DNA from: an uncultured Fluviicola sp.
Lineage (GTDB): Bacteria > Bacteroidota > Bacteroidia > Flavobacteriales_D > Crocinitomicaceae
Direction of reading: 5' to 3'
Length of the DNA: 64,000 nucleotides
Assembly: GCF_902168135.1 (NCBI RefSeq)
Contig: NZ_CABHOL010000052.1
Coordinates: 1-64,000, forward strand
The notes under the pieces are model-generated. The model did no database searches and was not told the DNA's origin. It saw nothing but the letters and a program-made list of their open reading frames with translations. Within the stretch, counting starts at the first letter, position 1. Each line of letters starts with the position of its first letter. This document shows, piece after piece, positions 54,070 to 62,890 of the stretch. The translations under genes were made by a program, and so were the position numbers.

Positions 54070-54699
54070 ATGGAATTAATTCTCAAATACTTCCCAGATC
54101 TCACAGAAGAACAACGTTCTCAATTTGAGCGATTGGAAGAATTGTATTTGTTCTGGAATGCTCAGATCAACGTAATTTCGCGTAAAGATACCGATGATTT
54201 TTACGAACGTCATGTGCTCCATTCACTGGGAATTGCAAAAATCATGGAATTCACACCCGGCTCTTCCGTTATGGATATCGGTACCGGTGGTGGTTTTCCC
54301 GGAATTCCCTTAGCTATTTTATTTCCGGAAGTACAATTCCACCTCGTGGATTCTATCGGAAAGAAGATCAAAGTAGTAAAGGAAGTTGCCCAGGCCCTGG
54401 GATTGAAAAACGTTCGTGCAACACATGCCCGTGCAGAAGAGATCAAAGAACAGTTTGATTTTATCGTGAGCAGAGCGGTAACAGCTATGCCCGCATTTTT
54501 ACCCTGGACCAAAGGAAAGTTCAAAAAAGAAGGTAAAAACCCGCTCCCAAATGGGATTTTATACCTGAAAGGCGGTGACTTGAAAGAAGAAATGGCTCCC
54601 GTAAAACAAAAATTTACCATCCATACCCTTCAAACTATTTTTGCCGGCGAGTTTTTTGAGACAAAAGCTGTGGTTTACGTTGATATGACCGGCAACTAG
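54070..54699 (+). CDS. rsmG: 16S rRNA (guanine527-N7)-methyltransferase
   Basis: The 209-residue protein has the GidB/RsmG motifs: NAQINVISRKD, HVLHSLGIAK, VMDIGTGGGFPGIPLAI (SAM-binding motif, about 66-82) and FDFIVSRAVTAMP (about 129-141). It methylates N7 of G527 in 16S rRNA. It stands alone after the hairpin following purL. Confidence 0.94.
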   Translation: MELILKYFPDLTEEQRSQFERLEELYLFWNAQINVISRKDTDDFYERHVLHSLGIAKIMEFTPGSSVMDIGTGGGFPGIPLAILFPEVQFHLVDSIGKKIKVVKEVAQALGLKNVRATHARAEEIKEQFDFIVSRAVTAMPAFLPWTKGKFKKEGKNPLPNGILYLKGGDLKEEMAPVKQKFTIHTLQTIFAGEFFETKAVVYVDMTGN

Positions 54700-54868
54700 C
54701 CAATTAATTGCTTTTCAGTAGCTTGCAGATTTGAATCAGCCGAAAATTCACAAAATATTCATTCACAATTAATCTACAATCAATGAAAGACACAATTTGT
54801 TCATTTTGACAACTTGTTAGTCTTTTAACTATTTGTTATTTTGTATACTTGCCTTAAATCTTGTGATA

Positions 54869-55492
54869 ATGAAGGCATTATACCTACTACTCTGCGTAAG
54901 CACAAGCATATCCTGTGCAGTTTTTGCTCAAACGGACTATTCCGTGATCGGTTCTAACCGAATGATCCAAAAACATCAAAAACCGGAAAGAATCCGAAAA
55001 ATCGCTCAAATTGATCCGCAAAGACTCCAGGTCCTGTGGAATTATTTTTCAGCTAGTTTTTCTTTCAACAGTACTGAAACCGGTATTTCTGTTCAGGAAT
55101 TGTTAAACATTCAGCATTTCGATGTTTCAGAATACGAATATTTGAGACAACCCAATGAACCTGTTCAATTCATTTACCGGGAAAGTATTTCGATTACATT
55201 AAAGTCAGGAGCTGAGCTAAACACCTTGCTTCAGGGTTACGATTTAAACTCCCTGCTGTACGAACTTCCTGAAAGACCTTTTCCAACATGGACAAGTACG
55301 ACTTTCTCAGAAACAGATTTTCAATCTTACAAAGAAAATGTTTGGGACTGGGCAAGAGATTACCCGGATGCATATCTGCAATTGACTTCCGACAACAACC
55401 GCCTTCACGTTAGTTTTAAAGAATTCAAAACATTGGATGATGTCAGACGCACACAGATCCTGACAGAATGGAACTACTTAATCATCGATTAA
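54869..55492 (+). CDS. Secreted protein of unknown function
   Basis: The 207-residue product (from ATG 54869, MKALYLLLCVSTSISCAVFA) has a signal peptide ending near FAQTD. The rest is a mixed-fold domain with the aromatic-rich ending WDWARDYPDAYLQL and FKEFKTLDDVRRTQ. I do not recognise a family. A TATACTTG box (54844-54851), one mismatch from TAnnTTTG, lies 18 bp upstream. The next gene starts 10 bp after, so the two are probably co-transcribed with the T9SS protein. Confidence 0.7.
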   Translation: MKALYLLLCVSTSISCAVFAQTDYSVIGSNRMIQKHQKPERIRKIAQIDPQRLQVLWNYFSASFSFNSTETGISVQELLNIQHFDVSEYEYLRQPNEPVQFIYRESISITLKSGAELNTLLQGYDLNSLLYELPERPFPTWTSTTFSETDFQSYKENVWDWARDYPDAYLQLTSDNNRLHVSFKEFKTLDDVRRTQILTEWNYLIID

Positions 55493-55502
55493 ATTTCCCC
55501 TT

Positions 55503-57374
55503 ATGAAAAAACACTACTTGCTATTACTTATTTCAGTACTTGCTGTTTATTCGGAAAATATACTTGCCCAATGTTCAGGAGGTTCTTCTTTTTCCACAGT
55601 TGCAGCTCCAACAGGCTCTACTGCTACTACCATTAGTTCCTGTAACTGGGCGGGTGACTACAATACAATTACCGGAGTTGTTGCGGGAAATTCTTACACG
55701 CTTACCGTTTCGCCCGCAGCATGTATTACTGTTCACAGCGGATCACCCACCGGACCGGTTGTTGCATTCGGAACCTCATCTGTTCCTTTCACAGCGGCAA
55801 CATCAGGAACCTATTACACTACCATAAACACAAACTGCAGTGGATGCGGAACAGGTGCAACTTGTTTGACAACAACTATCACCTGCACCTCCTGCGGGAC
55901 AGGACCATGTGCCAGTTCTTCGCCAATTTCCGGATGTGGACAAGCGTTCAACCTATCAACAACAGGTTCATCCTCCTTTGTTTCCAATCTTTGTTCCACT
56001 GCCACTCCGGGCTTGGAACAAGTATATAGTTATACAGCCACATCAACCGGAAACTATTCCTTCAATGTTACATCAGTTACAGGAGGAGGGTATGCAATCG
56101 GATGGAAAACCGGAGGATGCTCAGCAGCAGGCTGGAACTGTGCCGGATTAGCAACAACTCCCGGTTCCATCGGGTCAATTGCACTTACGTCAGGAACGAC
56201 TTATTACTTTTTGATGGATGCAACCTCAACTGCCGCGTCCTCCATCACTTTTTCATTGACTTGTCCGGCCGGCGGTCCAACAACAGCCGGAGATTGTGCC
56301 GTAGCGGCCAATGTTTGCTCCAATGCCTCTTTTTCTATTGACCCCAACGGCTACGGAGCAATTGATGAAATTTGTGATGCTGGTTTATGTGCAGCCAATC
56401 CGGACATTAATGTGAACAGTACCAATCCGGGATGTTTGCTTTCGGGAGAATTGAACAGCACCTGGATGATTGTAAATGTGTTAACAGGAGGAACGCTGAC
56501 ATTTGAGTTGGGAACGCCAAACTCCGGAACCTATAATTGCCTGGACTGGTCCATGTGGCCTTACACATCAAGCTCATGCGCAGGTATTTCAGGAGGAACC
56601 TTAGCCCCAATCCGTTGCAATTACAATGGGGATTGTGAAGAATTCACGGGCTTGGCCAGCACCCTGCCAGCAGGAGCAACCTCCATGACCAATTGGGAAG
56701 CACCCGTAACAGCTGCGAACTATACGCAGTACTTAATCTGTTTATCTAATTTCTCCTCCGCAAATACAACAGTTCCTTTATCATTCGGCGGAACAGCGGT
56801 GGTCAGCTGCTCACCGCTTGGTGCAGAAACCATGAACCTGTCCGGAGAAAGTGAAGCCGGGTACAACACTCTGAAATGGACCAGTTCAAGTGAATTCAAT
56901 GTTGATAAATACATCATTGAGCGCAGTGAAAACGGAAGTGAATACTCAGAGATCGGAAATATCGAAGCACAGGGCTTGAGTTTGGAGGCTATGGATTATC
57001 AATTCGAGGATTTGCAGCCACTGACCGGCACTGCTTATTACAGGGTAAAACTGGTCCGCAACAATGGAACATCTGTCTCTTCGAATACTTTAGCGATCGA
57101 ACAGCAATTTATGAGCGATCTTGAATTGGTAAAAGCATTTCCAAATCCGGCAGATGAGAACCTGAACATTGTTCTTTCATCCAAAACAGAGTCGACTTAT
57201 CAGCTTGCACTTTCAACCCTGAACGGTCAAAAGGTATTTGAAAGCAGCCAAACCATCCGGAAAGGATTAACGTACAATTCGATCAATATTCGCGAATTCC
57301 AAAACGGATTCTATTTCCTGACAGTTTCACGCGAAGGCAAAATCATTTCTACGCATAAAATTATCATTGAATAA
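55503..57374 (+). CDS. Secreted cysteine-rich T9SS protein
   Basis: The 623-residue protein has a signal peptide (to about residue 22, ENILAQ), several Cys/Thr/Gly-rich domains (about 24-265), a central domain (about 280-440) related to that of 14004-15284 (GGTLTFELGTPNSGTYNC, PLSFGGTAVVSCSPL) and a C-terminal fibronectin-like part plus T9SS tail (VKAFPNPADENLNIVL, ending HKIIIE). It is an extracellular structural or adhesive protein by inference. It follows the small secreted protein gene by 10 bp. Confidence 0.82.
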   Translation: MKKHYLLLLISVLAVYSENILAQCSGGSSFSTVAAPTGSTATTISSCNWAGDYNTITGVVAGNSYTLTVSPAACITVHSGSPTGPVVAFGTSSVPFTAATSGTYYTTINTNCSGCGTGATCLTTTITCTSCGTGPCASSSPISGCGQAFNLSTTGSSSFVSNLCSTATPGLEQVYSYTATSTGNYSFNVTSVTGGGYAIGWKTGGCSAAGWNCAGLATTPGSIGSIALTSGTTYYFLMDATSTAASSITFSLTCPAGGPTTAGDCAVAANVCSNASFSIDPNGYGAIDEICDAGLCAANPDINVNSTNPGCLLSGELNSTWMIVNVLTGGTLTFELGTPNSGTYNCLDWSMWPYTSSSCAGISGGTLAPIRCNYNGDCEEFTGLASTLPAGATSMTNWEAPVTAANYTQYLICLSNFSSANTTVPLSFGGTAVVSCSPLGAETMNLSGESEAGYNTLKWTSSSEFNVDKYIIERSENGSEYSEIGNIEAQGLSLEAMDYQFEDLQPLTGTAYYRVKLVRNNGTSVSSNTLAIEQQFMSDLELVKAFPNPADENLNIVLSSKTESTYQLALSTLNGQKVFESSQTIRKGLTYNSINIREFQNGFYFLTVSREGKIISTHKIIIE

Positions 57375-57395
57375 ATTTCATTCCCTCAAATAACC

Positions 57396-57425
57396 AAGGC
57401 CGATTCCTGAAAAAGGATCGGTCTT
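57396..57425 (+). terminator. Terminator after the cysteine-rich T9SS protein
   Basis: A 12-bp stem with one bulge and one GU pair (57396-57408 with 57414-57425) follows the stop by 22 bp; a T-rich tail comes 5 bp later. Confidence 0.65.
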
Positions 57426-57506
57426 GCTGTTTTAACAACATGCGATTGTATCTCGAATGGAATATCAAAAAACGATTTGAATCTTTTTTGGTATCTTAGA
57501 GGTATC

Positions 57507-57971
57507 ATGAGAACAGAAGGAACTACACCCGAACAGGTGATTGCAAACTGCCCGGAAGATCGGCAGGAAGCAATGATTAAACTTAGAAAAACAATTTTGG
57601 ACAATCTCCCTGATGGATTTAAAGAAGGGATCGGGTATGGAATGATCGGCTATGCAGTTCCGCATTCTTTGTATCCAGCGGGATATCATTGCGATCCCAA
57701 ACTGCCTTTGCCCTTTATGAGTTTTGCATCTCAAAAAAACTTCATCGCTTTCTACCACATGGGAATGTATGCAGATCCGGAATTATTGAACTGGTTTCAA
57801 ACAGAATACGCCAAAGCGAGCAAGACTAAATTAGACATGGGAAAAAGCTGTGTTCGTTTTAAAAAGCCGGACCAAATCCCTTTCGAGTTGATTGGTCAGC
57901 TGGTTTCAAAAGTAAAACCAGAAGAATGGATCGAAACCTATGAAAGAATTTATAAATCCAAATCAAAGTAG
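57507..57971 (+). CDS. DUF1801 domain protein
   Basis: The 154-residue protein (start ATG 57507, MRTEGTTPEQVIANCPEDRQ) matches DUF1801: a helix with EAMIKLRKTILDNLPDGFKE, then EGIGYGMIGYAVPHSLY and a late FKKPDQIPFELIGQLVSKVK. DUF1801 proteins are small soluble alpha-beta proteins of unknown function. It ends 3 bp before the LURP-one gene, so the two are co-transcribed. Confidence 0.8.
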   Translation: MRTEGTTPEQVIANCPEDRQEAMIKLRKTILDNLPDGFKEGIGYGMIGYAVPHSLYPAGYHCDPKLPLPFMSFASQKNFIAFYHMGMYADPELLNWFQTEYAKASKTKLDMGKSCVRFKKPDQIPFELIGQLVSKVKPEEWIETYERIYKSKSK

Positions 57972-57974
57972 ATT

Positions 57975-58625
57975 ATGAGTGATGTACTAGATAACATGAA
58001 TTTTTTTTCTCAAAAGAATGTCGATCTGGGAAACCTGAATTATCCCTTAAAGTTCACTTTCAAAATCGGGACATTGGCCAACGATTTCGTCATAGAAGAC
58101 GCAAACTCTGCAACATTGGCTTATGTACGCCAGAAAATGTTCAAGTTTATTGAGGAAATCCAGGTATTCACCGACACGAATAAAACAGCACTGGAATTCA
58201 CCATCAAAGCAAATAAGTGGATCGACTTCTCGGCAACCTATGTTTTCACAGATAAGAACGGGATTGAAAAAGGACGTGTAGCCCGCAAAGGCTGGGCATC
58301 CATCTGGAAAGCCCGGTACGATGTCTACGATCAGCACGAACACCTGGCTTTTCACATCATGGAAGAAAACGCATGGACAAAAGTTTTTGACGGCTTGTTC
58401 AGTGAAATTCCGGTTTTAGGAATGTTTACAGGCTATGTATTCAATCCGAAATACATTGTTGGAAGACCCGACGGATCAAAAGTGATGCGCTTGAAGAAAA
58501 ACCCTTCCATGTTCGGTCGAAAATTCACGCTTGAAAAAATCGGCCCGACACACAACACCAGCGAAGATGAATGCATTGTTCTTTCTTTAATGATGATGAT
58601 CTTACTGGAAAGAAGGCGTGGCTAA
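57975..58625 (+). CDS. LURP-one-related (tubby C-terminal-like) protein
   Basis: The 216-residue protein has the LOR pattern LKFTFKIGTLANDFVIEDAN, LAYVRQKMFKFIEEIQVF and WTKVFDGLFSEIPVLGMFTG, a beta-barrel with one central helix as in tubby C-termini. Some members bind membrane lipids; no function is known here. It follows the DUF1801 gene by 3 bp and ends at a hairpin terminator. Confidence 0.8.
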   Translation: MSDVLDNMNFFSQKNVDLGNLNYPLKFTFKIGTLANDFVIEDANSATLAYVRQKMFKFIEEIQVFTDTNKTALEFTIKANKWIDFSATYVFTDKNGIEKGRVARKGWASIWKARYDVYDQHEHLAFHIMEENAWTKVFDGLFSEIPVLGMFTGYVFNPKYIVGRPDGSKVMRLKKNPSMFGRKFTLEKIGPTHNTSEDECIVLSLMMMILLERRRG

Positions 58626-58644
58626 AATCACAACGATATAAATC

Positions 58645-58678
58645 AAAAGGAGTGCACCATGGCGCACTCCTTTTTTTT
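58645..58678 (+). terminator. Terminator after the LURP-one gene, first hairpin of the repeat region
   Basis: A perfect 11-bp stem AAAAGGAGTGC/GCACTCCTTTT (58645-58655 with 58664-58674) is followed by T to 58678. It is directly followed by the first ACCTAAC box. Confidence 0.9.
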
Positions 58679-59240
58679 ACTCAATTTACCTAACCCAACC
58701 TAAATCCAAGCGGATCCGATCGCTTTTTCAAAAGAACTATCCCTTCATGGATGCTCCTTTTTTACATTAACCAATTTACTAACCTAACCAAGTAATTCGT
58801 ATTTTATCGTTCCGGGTTCTGCAGGTTTGTTTTTTAGAAGAATCCAGGAGCCATCTATTTAAATCGACAACCCCTATTCTCCAAATTAACTATTCAACTT
58901 ACCTAACCTAACTCAAAACCTTATTCAGCAGCCAATGTTATTTTTAAGCTAAGAGGAATCAAAAGGTTTGATCCCTCTTTTCACTATTAAACCTAACCAC
59001 CTACTATTACTTCATTTTCATTTTATGTTCATCCAACCAGTCTGTTTTCCAGAAGAATGAAGGAGCATCTGCCGAGGCAAACACCCCTTATTCTTTACAC
59101 TATTCAACTTAACCTAACCGAAAGCGACTATCTTTTTTGTAATACCGCCCCTACAGTTGATCGTTGAGAAGCTGCCTGTAGTAAGGGACAACCTCTCTTT
59201 CACTATTCAACCTTACCTAACCACTCTTACTATATCTTCA

Positions 59241-59351
59241 ATGAATCATTCTAAACATTTTGTTTCGTGGAAGAACTATTTTAAAATGCTCTTCGGATAC
59301 GAATACAGTACAAAGCTAGAAGGCTTCACAGCTCTCGGGGATTTTTTTTGA
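59241..59351 (+). CDS. Possible 36-residue small protein in the last unit of the array
   Basis: The frame ATG 59241 to TGA 59351 encodes MNHSKHFVSWKNYFKMLFGY and further residues ending GDFF. It lies in the B3 unit. The related B units at 58782 and 58991 do not keep this frame, which argues against coding; the position before the regulator gene allows a leader peptide. Confidence 0.2.
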   Translation: MNHSKHFVSWKNYFKMLFGYEYSTKLEGFTALGDFF

Positions 59352-59380
59352 TAAGTGAGCAGAAATAAAAATAAGTGAGT
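59351..59380 (+). promoter_or_regulatory. Direct repeat ATAAGTGAGn at 20-bp spacing before the LytTR regulator
   Basis: ATAAGTGAGC (59351-59360) and ATAAGTGAGT (59371-59380) are exactly 20 bp apart, two helical turns, 107 bp upstream of the LytTR start. The second copy also forms an inverted repeat AAATAAGT/ACTTATTT. LytTR proteins usually bind two direct repeats at about 20 bp centre spacing, so this is a good autoregulatory site candidate. Confidence 0.55.
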
Positions 59381-59487
59381 AAACTTATTTGAAAAGTGCG
59401 TTTACAATTGTATTTTAGAGACGCTATTCATTTACATACACCTGTAAAGAAAGAGACAAAACACAACCGTTTAACATACAAATTAAA

Positions 59488-60192
59488 ATGATTAATTGTG
59501 TAATCGTTGAAGATGAACCGATCTGTCAGCAAGTTCTCTTACAAAAACTCAAGTTTCATTACCCGCAATGCGAGGTACTGAAGGTTTTTGACAATAAAGA
59601 CGATGCAATTAGTTACCTGAAATCAGCAGATAACATAGACCTGGTGTTTCTGGACGGACAAATAAACGGCGGAACTGGCCTGGATGTTCTGGCAGCCTGT
59701 GAAGGCAGATCCTTTGAAGCTGTATTCGTAACAGCTTATGATAAATTTGCCATTGATGCGTTGAATGCTGCTGCATCTTATTACTTGTTAAAACCAATTC
59801 GCACGGAAGACTTCAAACGGGGAATGTCACTTATTTTATCCCGGATCAATCAGTCAAACACGTCCAATACGATACTTGTTCCTTACAAAGGAAGTTATAC
59901 TGCTCTCAAGTACGATGATATCATTTACTTCGAATCGGATGGAGCTTATACCAACATCATTACAAAAGACGATAAGATAGTATCCTCTAAAAACTTAGGT
60001 CATTACGAAAAACTGCTTCCGAAAGAACAATTTAAACGTTCACATCACGGTTACATTGTCAACCTGAATCACATGCAGCTTTTAACGAAGGGAAGGACCG
60101 GAACGATCAAAATGGTTAATGGTACGGAAATCCCGGTAGCACAACGACGCATGCAGGAATTCATGCAGCTTTTTAATGAAGGCCAGCAGTAA
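59488..60192 (+). CDS. LytTR-family response regulator
   Basis: The 234-residue protein has a receiver domain (1-120) with Glu8-Asp9, the phosphoacceptor Asp56 (LVFLDGQI), Thr82 and Lys102, and a LytTR DNA-binding domain (about 130-234; IIYFESDGAYTNIITKDD, RSHHGYIVNLNHMQLLTKGR, EIPVAQRRMQEF). No histidine kinase gene is near, so the partner is unknown. It lies just after the repeat array and the candidate operator. Family call is secure. Confidence 0.93.
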   Translation: MINCVIVEDEPICQQVLLQKLKFHYPQCEVLKVFDNKDDAISYLKSADNIDLVFLDGQINGGTGLDVLAACEGRSFEAVFVTAYDKFAIDALNAAASYYLLKPIRTEDFKRGMSLILSRINQSNTSNTILVPYKGSYTALKYDDIIYFESDGAYTNIITKDDKIVSSKNLGHYEKLLPKEQFKRSHHGYIVNLNHMQLLTKGRTGTIKMVNGTEIPVAQRRMQEFMQLFNEGQQ

Positions 60193-60210
60193 TTTGACTA
60201 TTTTCGGGTC

Positions 60211-60645
60211 ATGACACTAACAATTTCAGGAATCCTTTTCGGGATTTTTCTATTCCTTTCTTCCCTCCATTTCTATTGGGCATTCGGTGGAAAATGGGGC
60301 TCAACAGCAGTTATCCCGACAAAAGCCGACAATACTTCTCAAAAAGCCTTAAGCCCCGGTATAATCGCCACACTGATCGTTGCTGTAGGGCTGCTTGCCT
60401 TTGGCCTTTTACCGCTAGTGATTACTGGTACAATCCATTTCCCGATTCCAAACTGGCTCCAAAAATCCGGCCTTTGGATCATTGCTGGAATTTTCGGTGT
60501 ACGCGCTATCGGTGATTTTAATTACGTAGGATTTTTCAAAAAAATCAAGCATACCACATTCGCAAAAAAAGATACCAGGTATTATTCGCCCTTGTGTGCA
60601 GTGATAAGTCTATTGGCGGCGGCTTTGATTTTCATTACATTCTAA
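60211..60645 (+). CDS. DUF3995 membrane protein
   Basis: The 144-residue protein has four hydrophobic helices with the family start FLFLSSLHFYWAFGGKWGST and the late FGVRAIGDFNYVGFFKK motif of DUF3995. Function is unknown. It starts 18 bp after the LytTR regulator and may share its transcript. Confidence 0.8.
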   Translation: MTLTISGILFGIFLFLSSLHFYWAFGGKWGSTAVIPTKADNTSQKALSPGIIATLIVAVGLLAFGLLPLVITGTIHFPIPNWLQKSGLWIIAGIFGVRAIGDFNYVGFFKKIKHTTFAKKDTRYYSPLCAVISLLAAALIFITF

Positions 60646-60735
60646 TGGAATTCCACATATTGCTGATAAGGTAATTATCACCTCACATCTTTTTATACTT
60701 GTTAGAGTTATCAATCTTGATATCTTATCGCTAAA

Positions 60736-60766
60736 ATACTATATTTATGCAAAAATAAAATAGTAT
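60736..60766 (+). promoter_or_regulatory. Inverted repeat ATACTAT/ATAGTAT next to the start of the InsA-like gene
   Basis: Two 7-bp perfect arms (60736-60742 and 60760-60766) with 17-bp spacing lie directly before the ATG at 60770. The position suits an operator or a translation-control hairpin. Confidence 0.4.
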
Positions 60767-60769
60767 CCG

Positions 60770-61189
60770 ATGAAAATTGAAAGCTGTCCTAAATGCAGAA
60801 GCCCCAAAATCATCAAGAGCGGAATTGTAAACAATCGCCAGCGCTACACCTGCAAGCAATGCTCCTACAACTTCACAGTTGATAAGATCGGTAAGAAAAT
60901 CGATGATTACTACATTACCAAAGCACTTCAGCTATACCTGGAAGGATTGAGCTACCGGGAAATCGAACGCATCATCGGAGTCTCTCACGTTACAGTTTCC
61001 AACTGGGTAAGACACTACAAAATCAAGCGTTTAAACGACGGAATGTACCATCCCACTTATCGGATCATTACACACCAGGAACTCGTTGAACAGTTAAAAA
61101 ACAAGGACTTCCTCACAGGAGCAGGCATGATTATTACAGAACTCGGAGACAAGTTCATGCTTATCAAATGGGAGCGGTTCCGGGACTAA
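60770..61189 (+). CDS. Small zinc-finger/HTH protein related to IS1 InsA N-terminal region
   Basis: The 139-residue protein begins with a zinc ribbon CPKCRSPKIIKSGIVNNRQR then CKQC, followed by a helix-turn-helix (ALQLYLEGLSYREIERIIGV, SHVTVSNWVRHYKIK) as in InsA and IS1595-type transposase N-termini. It has a different C-terminal part (LVEQLKNKDFLTGAGMIITE) and no DDE catalytic gene follows. No terminal inverted repeats flank it. It is likely a domesticated DNA-binding protein and not an active element. Confidence 0.75.
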   Translation: MKIESCPKCRSPKIIKSGIVNNRQRYTCKQCSYNFTVDKIGKKIDDYYITKALQLYLEGLSYREIERIIGVSHVTVSNWVRHYKIKRLNDGMYHPTYRIITHQELVEQLKNKDFLTGAGMIITELGDKFMLIKWERFRD

Positions 61190-61329
61190 CTATACTATTT
61201 ACAAAAATATATAACCCTTTTTATAGTTTAACCTGAATTACGGAATATTGGTAAAACGAAAACAACCGGGAGCTTCCGGAACTCTGCGGCTGTTTTGCTA
61301 CGAACTTATTAAACGTAATTCGAACAAAC

Positions 61330-62874
61330 ATGAGTAACAATACATCTACCAAAGGAATCTGGAAAGTCATTTCAGCCTCCTCCGTCGGAACACTCATTGA
61401 GTGGTACGACTTCTACATCTTCGGAAGTTTGGCCGTGGTTATTTCCACCAAATTTTTCCCTGCCGACAATCCTGTTGCAGCATTCCTCTCTACCTTGGCA
61501 ACATTTGCAGCCGGTTTCGTCGTGAGACCATTCGGCGCCTTATTTTTCGGACGCTTAGGTGATTTGATCGGACGGAAATACACCTTTATGGTTACCCTGC
61601 TTTTAATGGGAGGAGCTACTTTCCTGATTGGCTGTGTGCCGTCTTACGAAAGCATCGGAGTCTTTGCACCTATTTTGATACTGGTACTGCGCCTGCTCCA
61701 GGGACTTGCTCTCGGAGGAGAATACGGCGGAGCTGCAACTTATGTAGCCGAACATTCACCAGGTAATCAGCGCGGATACTGGACCTCCTGGATCCAGACA
61801 ACTGCTACTTTCGGGCTTTTCGTTTCATTGATGGTCATTTTGGTGACTCGCGGCGCTTTGAGTGAAGAACAATTCGACACTTGGGGATGGCGCGTTCCAT
61901 TCTGGGTTTCGATCCTGATGGTATTGGTTTCTTATCTCATCCGGAAGAAAATGCACGAATCACCTGAATTTGCAAAAGCAAAAAGCGAAGGAAAAATCTC
62001 TAAAAACCCATTAAAAGAAAGTTTCGGGAACAAACTGAATTTCAAATTTGTACTGCTTGCGCTCTTCGGTGTTGCTATGGGGCAGGGTGTTGTTTGGTAT
62101 ACCGGACAATTTTACGCCATGAGTTTCCTGAAGACCGTTATGAATATCGATGCACAGCAGGTGGACACCCTGATGGGCGTCGCACTATTGATCGGAACTC
62201 CCTTCTTCGTTGTCTTCGGATGGATGTCGGATAAAGTAGGACGCAAGAAGATCATGCTGGCCGGAATGCTTTTGGCAATTATTTGTTACCGGCCGATCTA
62301 TCGATTGATGTATGAGCGAACCAATGTTGAAAACAAGAAGGAACTGATCGTCTCCTCAAAAACCGATACCTCTGCAAGTATTGTTGCCAACGGAACAGAT
62401 TCAATCTATGTTACTACGACCAATTATTCGGACGGAACCGTCTGGAACCAAAAGAAAACCGTTCACCTGGACGAATCCGGAAAAGTCATTGTCGCAGCCG
62501 GAAAACCGCGGATCGACAACAAGGTTTCGATCACTATTCCAAATTCCGACAAATGGTTCCTGACATTCCTGGTTTTCATACAAGTCATCTTCGTAACGAT
62601 GGTTTACGGCCCGATCGCAGCATTCTTAGTCGAAATGTTCCCGGTACAAATCCGCTACACCTCCATGTCACTTCCATACCATATCGGGAACGGGATCTTC
62701 GGAGGACTTCTGCCTGCTATTTCAACTTACCTGGTAACACAATCAAAGGAGACGGGCAATACCGAATTCTACCTCGACGGCCTGTGGTATCCGATCATTA
62801 TTGCCGGAGTCAGCTTCCTGATCGGATTGATTTACGTGAAGGATAAGAAACCTGAACAAGTGAGTATTAACTAA
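61330..62874 (+). CDS. MHS-family major facilitator (metabolite:H+ symporter) with enlarged loop
   Basis: The 514-residue protein has 12 predicted helices and MHS motifs: ASSVGTLIEWYDFYIFGSLA, RPFGALFFGRLGDLIGRKYT, LQGLALGGEYGGAATYVAEH and YGPIAAFLVEMFPVQIRYTS. A hydrophilic stretch of about 75 residues (about 338-405, including TTNYSDGTVWNQKKTVHLDE) is inserted between helices 8 and 9. Known members carry dicarboxylates, proline/betaine, shikimate and others; substrate here unknown. The small membrane protein gene follows by 16 bp, and acetyl-CoA synthetase lies convergently beyond. Confidence 0.88.
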   Translation: MSNNTSTKGIWKVISASSVGTLIEWYDFYIFGSLAVVISTKFFPADNPVAAFLSTLATFAAGFVVRPFGALFFGRLGDLIGRKYTFMVTLLLMGGATFLIGCVPSYESIGVFAPILILVLRLLQGLALGGEYGGAATYVAEHSPGNQRGYWTSWIQTTATFGLFVSLMVILVTRGALSEEQFDTWGWRVPFWVSILMVLVSYLIRKKMHESPEFAKAKSEGKISKNPLKESFGNKLNFKFVLLALFGVAMGQGVVWYTGQFYAMSFLKTVMNIDAQQVDTLMGVALLIGTPFFVVFGWMSDKVGRKKIMLAGMLLAIICYRPIYRLMYERTNVENKKELIVSSKTDTSASIVANGTDSIYVTTTNYSDGTVWNQKKTVHLDESGKVIVAAGKPRIDNKVSITIPNSDKWFLTFLVFIQVIFVTMVYGPIAAFLVEMFPVQIRYTSMSLPYHIGNGIFGGLLPAISTYLVTQSKETGNTEFYLDGLWYPIIIAGVSFLIGLIYVKDKKPEQVSIN

Positions 62875-62890
62875 TTAAAAAATACGCATT

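Larger units (their letters stand above)
58645..59351 (+). repeat. Gene-free array of six ACCTAAC-box units, probably structured RNA
   Basis: ACCTAAC occurs at 58688, 58782, 58901, 58991, 59112 and 59215, spaced 94, 119, 90, 121 and 103 bp, so alternating A (about 92) and B (about 120) units give a period near 211 bp. The box is part of a loose 20-nt consensus ACTATTCAACTTACCTAACC that follows a T-rich hairpin end. Clear hairpins are seen in A2 (12 bp plus one mismatch, 58951-58979), B1 (8 bp, 58840-58880) and B2 (11 bp, 59053-59095); A1, A3 and B3 have only weak ones. B units share TTTTGTTTTnnAGAAGAAT. The DNA between the boxes is diverged. No long gene is present. The units could be separate small RNAs, regulatory leaders or a decayed repeat. 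Confidence 0.75.

Noticed and set aside
54210-54620. 136-codon open frame antisense to rsmG
   Set aside because: It is fully inside a well-matched rsmG gene and its translation shows no recognisable domain.
58688-59221. Integron attC-like array, because ACCTAAC fits the attC core RYYYAAC
   Set aside because: No matching GTTRRRY partner sites are found at attC distances, there are no gene cassettes and no integrase of the IntI type nearby.
60770-61189. Intact IS1 element
   Set aside because: No InsB/DDE gene, no terminal inverted repeats and no target duplication are visible.
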